From Candidatus Zixiibacteriota bacterium (GTDB taxonomy: Bacteria > Zixibacteria > MSB-5A5 > SM1-73): 5,867 nt of DNA. The stretch lies in NCBI GenBank assembly GCA_020341875.1, contig CP070839.1, positions 43,642 through 49,508 on the forward strand. Reading direction: 5' to 3'. The translations under genes and the position numbers were made by a program. This document shows, one piece after another, positions 4,560 through 5,867 of the stretch. Under the pieces are notes generated by a model. That model was given only the letters and a program-made list of their open reading frames with translations, had not been told where the DNA came from and made no database searches. Within the stretch, counting starts at the first letter, position 1. Every line of letters starts with the position of its first letter.

Positions 4560-5867
4560 ATGAGAATACTGCTGATCGCTTTTGTGATGTTCGTTACGAT
4601 TACCGGAATCGGCTTAGCCCAGATTCCTCTGCAAACATCACCTTATTGGCAATCGATGGAGACCGGCGGTTATTCCACCGGTGCAAATTGGGGAGACATA
4701 GACAAGAACGGCTTCCTGGACTGGGCCATCTCCAGGGGAAATGACATGGCACTCGCCCCCAACTACGTCTATTTCAATTACGGTGGGACTCTTCAGAACT
4801 TTCACACCTGGGCTTCCACCAACGCCCAGTATTCCGGGCACTCGGCCCTGGGTGACGTGAACCAGGACGGCTACCTGGATTTTGCTGTATCCAACTACAT
4901 TGCGCCGGGATGGGGGGCAACGACCACTCAGCTCTATATGAACTTGGGTGGCGCCCTGGAAACCTCTCCCTCCTGGGAGTCCGCGGATTCGATGCACACC
5001 TTTGCCTGCGCCTTCGGGGATGCAGACGGAGATGGCGACCTCGATCTTGCCGTGGCTTCCGGAGAGGCCTATAACAACTACCGTGAACACCAGAGGATCT
5101 ACTACAACATCGGTGGAACCTTAGAGACTACCCCCTCCTGGACTTCCATCGACAGCACCCCCTGTTATGACGTGGAGTGGGGAGATGTGGACAATGATGG
5201 AGACCTGGACTTAGCCTTCATTAGTGCCATAGGTCCGCTGTTCGTTTATTACAATTACGGAGATTCGATCGAGCGGGCCGCCTCGTGGAACTCGGGTTAC
5301 AATTACGATGGGAACACTCTCAACTGGGGGGACATGGACAACGATGGCTGGCTGGATCTGGCCGTGGCCAACAATGACCAGTTGGGGCCACCGGGGTATT
5401 TTGAGGTGTATCACAATGTAAACGGGACGCTTAATACGTCCCCTATCTGGAGATCCAGCACCGATGGTTACGGCTCGTCCGTTTCCTGGTGTGACGTGGA
5501 CAACGACGGTGATAAGGATTTAGCCGCGGGAAGATGGTGGGGTTATTCCGTGATTTATGAAAACACCGGAACCAATCTGACCACCAGCCCCACCTGGAGT
5601 TCAACCAATTCAGAGGTGGTGGAGGAGATGGTGTGGGCGGACATCGATGGCGACGGAGTGTTGAACGTAGTGGGCGAAGCTCATCCAGGCGACGGAGGCA
5701 AGAAGGTGTTCTACCTGAACCACTATCCCGCCCACTCTCTGGAGAGGGTGATAGTGGACGGCGACACCCTTGAATTGACCGAGTTCTGCTGCATTCTCGC
5801 CAGTGGCTGGGTCTCGGTGGCAACAGCTCCGGTGAGTGAGATTGTCATCGATTACCACTACTCCCAC
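4560..5867 (+). CDS. Secreted FG-GAP/VCBS repeat protein (3' end outside window)
   Basis: From the ATG at 4560 the frame is open for 436 codons to the right edge, so the C-terminus is missing. Residues 1-20 are a signal peptide ending GLA|Q. Seven calcium-loop motifs of the form (G/A/C)-D-x-(D/N)-x-(D/N)-G-x-x-(D/N) occur at residues 46-54, 99-107, 154-162, 209-217, 258-266, 312-320 and 361-369, spaced 49-55 residues apart. Between loops a second repeated motif, (T/S)-(S/T)-P-x-W-x-S, recurs near residues 135, 190, 293 and 342. This pattern is that of FG-GAP/VCBS repeats, which fold into calcium-stabilised beta-propellers like the integrin alpha head; seven motifs would fit a seven-bladed propeller. 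The seventh loop has N instead of the final D. After residue 388 the sequence changes to a beta-rich stretch without loops, with two adjacent cysteines near 410, and runs off the window. A binding or adhesion role at the cell surface is inferred; no catalytic motif is seen. It is likely co-transcribed with the dockerin-bearing M23 protein. Confidence 0.92.
   Translation, partial: MRILLIAFVMFVTITGIGLAQIPLQTSPYWQSMETGGYSTGANWGDIDKNGFLDWAISRGNDMALAPNYVYFNYGGTLQNFHTWASTNAQYSGHSALGDVNQDGYLDFAVSNYIAPGWGATTTQLYMNLGGALETSPSWESADSMHTFACAFGDADGDGDLDLAVASGEAYNNYREHQRIYYNIGGTLETTPSWTSIDSTPCYDVEWGDVDNDGDLDLAFISAIGPLFVYYNYGDSIERAASWNSGYNYDGNTLNWGDMDNDGWLDLAVANNDQLGPPGYFEVYHNVNGTLNTSPIWRSSTDGYGSSVSWCDVDNDGDKDLAAGRWWGYSVIYENTGTNLTTSPTWSSTNSEVVEEMVWADIDGDGVLNVVGEAHPGDGGKKVFYLNHYPAHSLERVIVDGDTLELTEFCCILASGWVSVATAPVSEIVIDYHYSH
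4692..5666 (+). repeat. Seven tandem FG-GAP calcium-loop repeats (about 150-165 bases each)
   Basis: The coding repeats begin with loop codons at about 4695, 4854, 5019, 5184, 5331, 5493 and 5640, each encoding an Asp-rich loop followed by LDLA or similar. Loops three, four and five (GDGDLDLA, NDGDLDLA, NDGWLDLA) are the closest to each other. The repeat is evident in the protein and only loosely kept in the DNA. Confidence 0.88.

Noticed and set aside
4638..5823. Open frames on the minus strand within the FG-GAP gene.
   Set aside because: They arise from the mirrored Asp-rich codons of the FG-GAP loops; the plus frame has a perfect ribosome binding site, signal peptide and domain pattern.

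Overview
The window reads as a piece of a Gram-negative, uncultured-type bacterial genome. GC content looks to be in the mid-50s (judged by eye), genes use the standard code, Shine-Dalgarno sequences are strong (GGAGGT class), and near-consensus TTGACA/TATAAT-type promoters are visible. Three of the four genes encode exported proteins built from domains common in FCB-group and related candidate phyla: carboxypeptidase-regulatory-like beta-sandwich repeats, a C-terminal type I dockerin with a characteristic YLVNYLF helix, and FG-GAP/VCBS calcium-loop repeats. From memory this domain mix resembles Zixibacteria and similar lineages, but that placement is inference and no marker gene is present.

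Layout: (1) Positions 1613 to 1, minus strand: a secreted protein of at least 537 residues made of six tandem carboxypeptidase-regulatory-like repeats, cut off at the left edge. It is absent from a simple closed-ORF list because its stop codon lies outside the window. (2) Positions 1614-1987: a divergent intergenic region holding a minus-strand promoter for gene 1, a hairpin with a T-rich tail, and a possible plus-strand promoter. (3) Positions 1988-2737, plus strand: a stand-alone RibD C-terminal (pyrimidine reductase) domain protein, without the usual N-terminal deaminase. (4) Positions 2738-3026: an intergenic region with a possible weak terminator, an inverted repeat and a good promoter. 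(5) Positions 3027-4505, plus strand: a secreted M23-family metallopeptidase-like protein with an Ig-like middle, a carboxypeptidase-regulatory-like domain and a dockerin. (6) Positions 4560-5867, plus strand: a secreted seven-motif FG-GAP protein, cut off at the right edge.

Genes 5 and 6 are 54 bases apart with no visible terminator between them and probably form one transcript of cell-surface or extracellular proteins. Gene 1 shares a domain family with gene 5 but is transcribed away from it. The RibD-like gene between them is metabolic and shows no functional link to its neighbours. No RNA gene, CRISPR array, insertion sequence, phage gene or defence system is visible. The points most worth checking are the dockerin-tagged M23 protein, the orphan reductase with its unusual upstream region, and the internal duplication pattern of the six-repeat protein.
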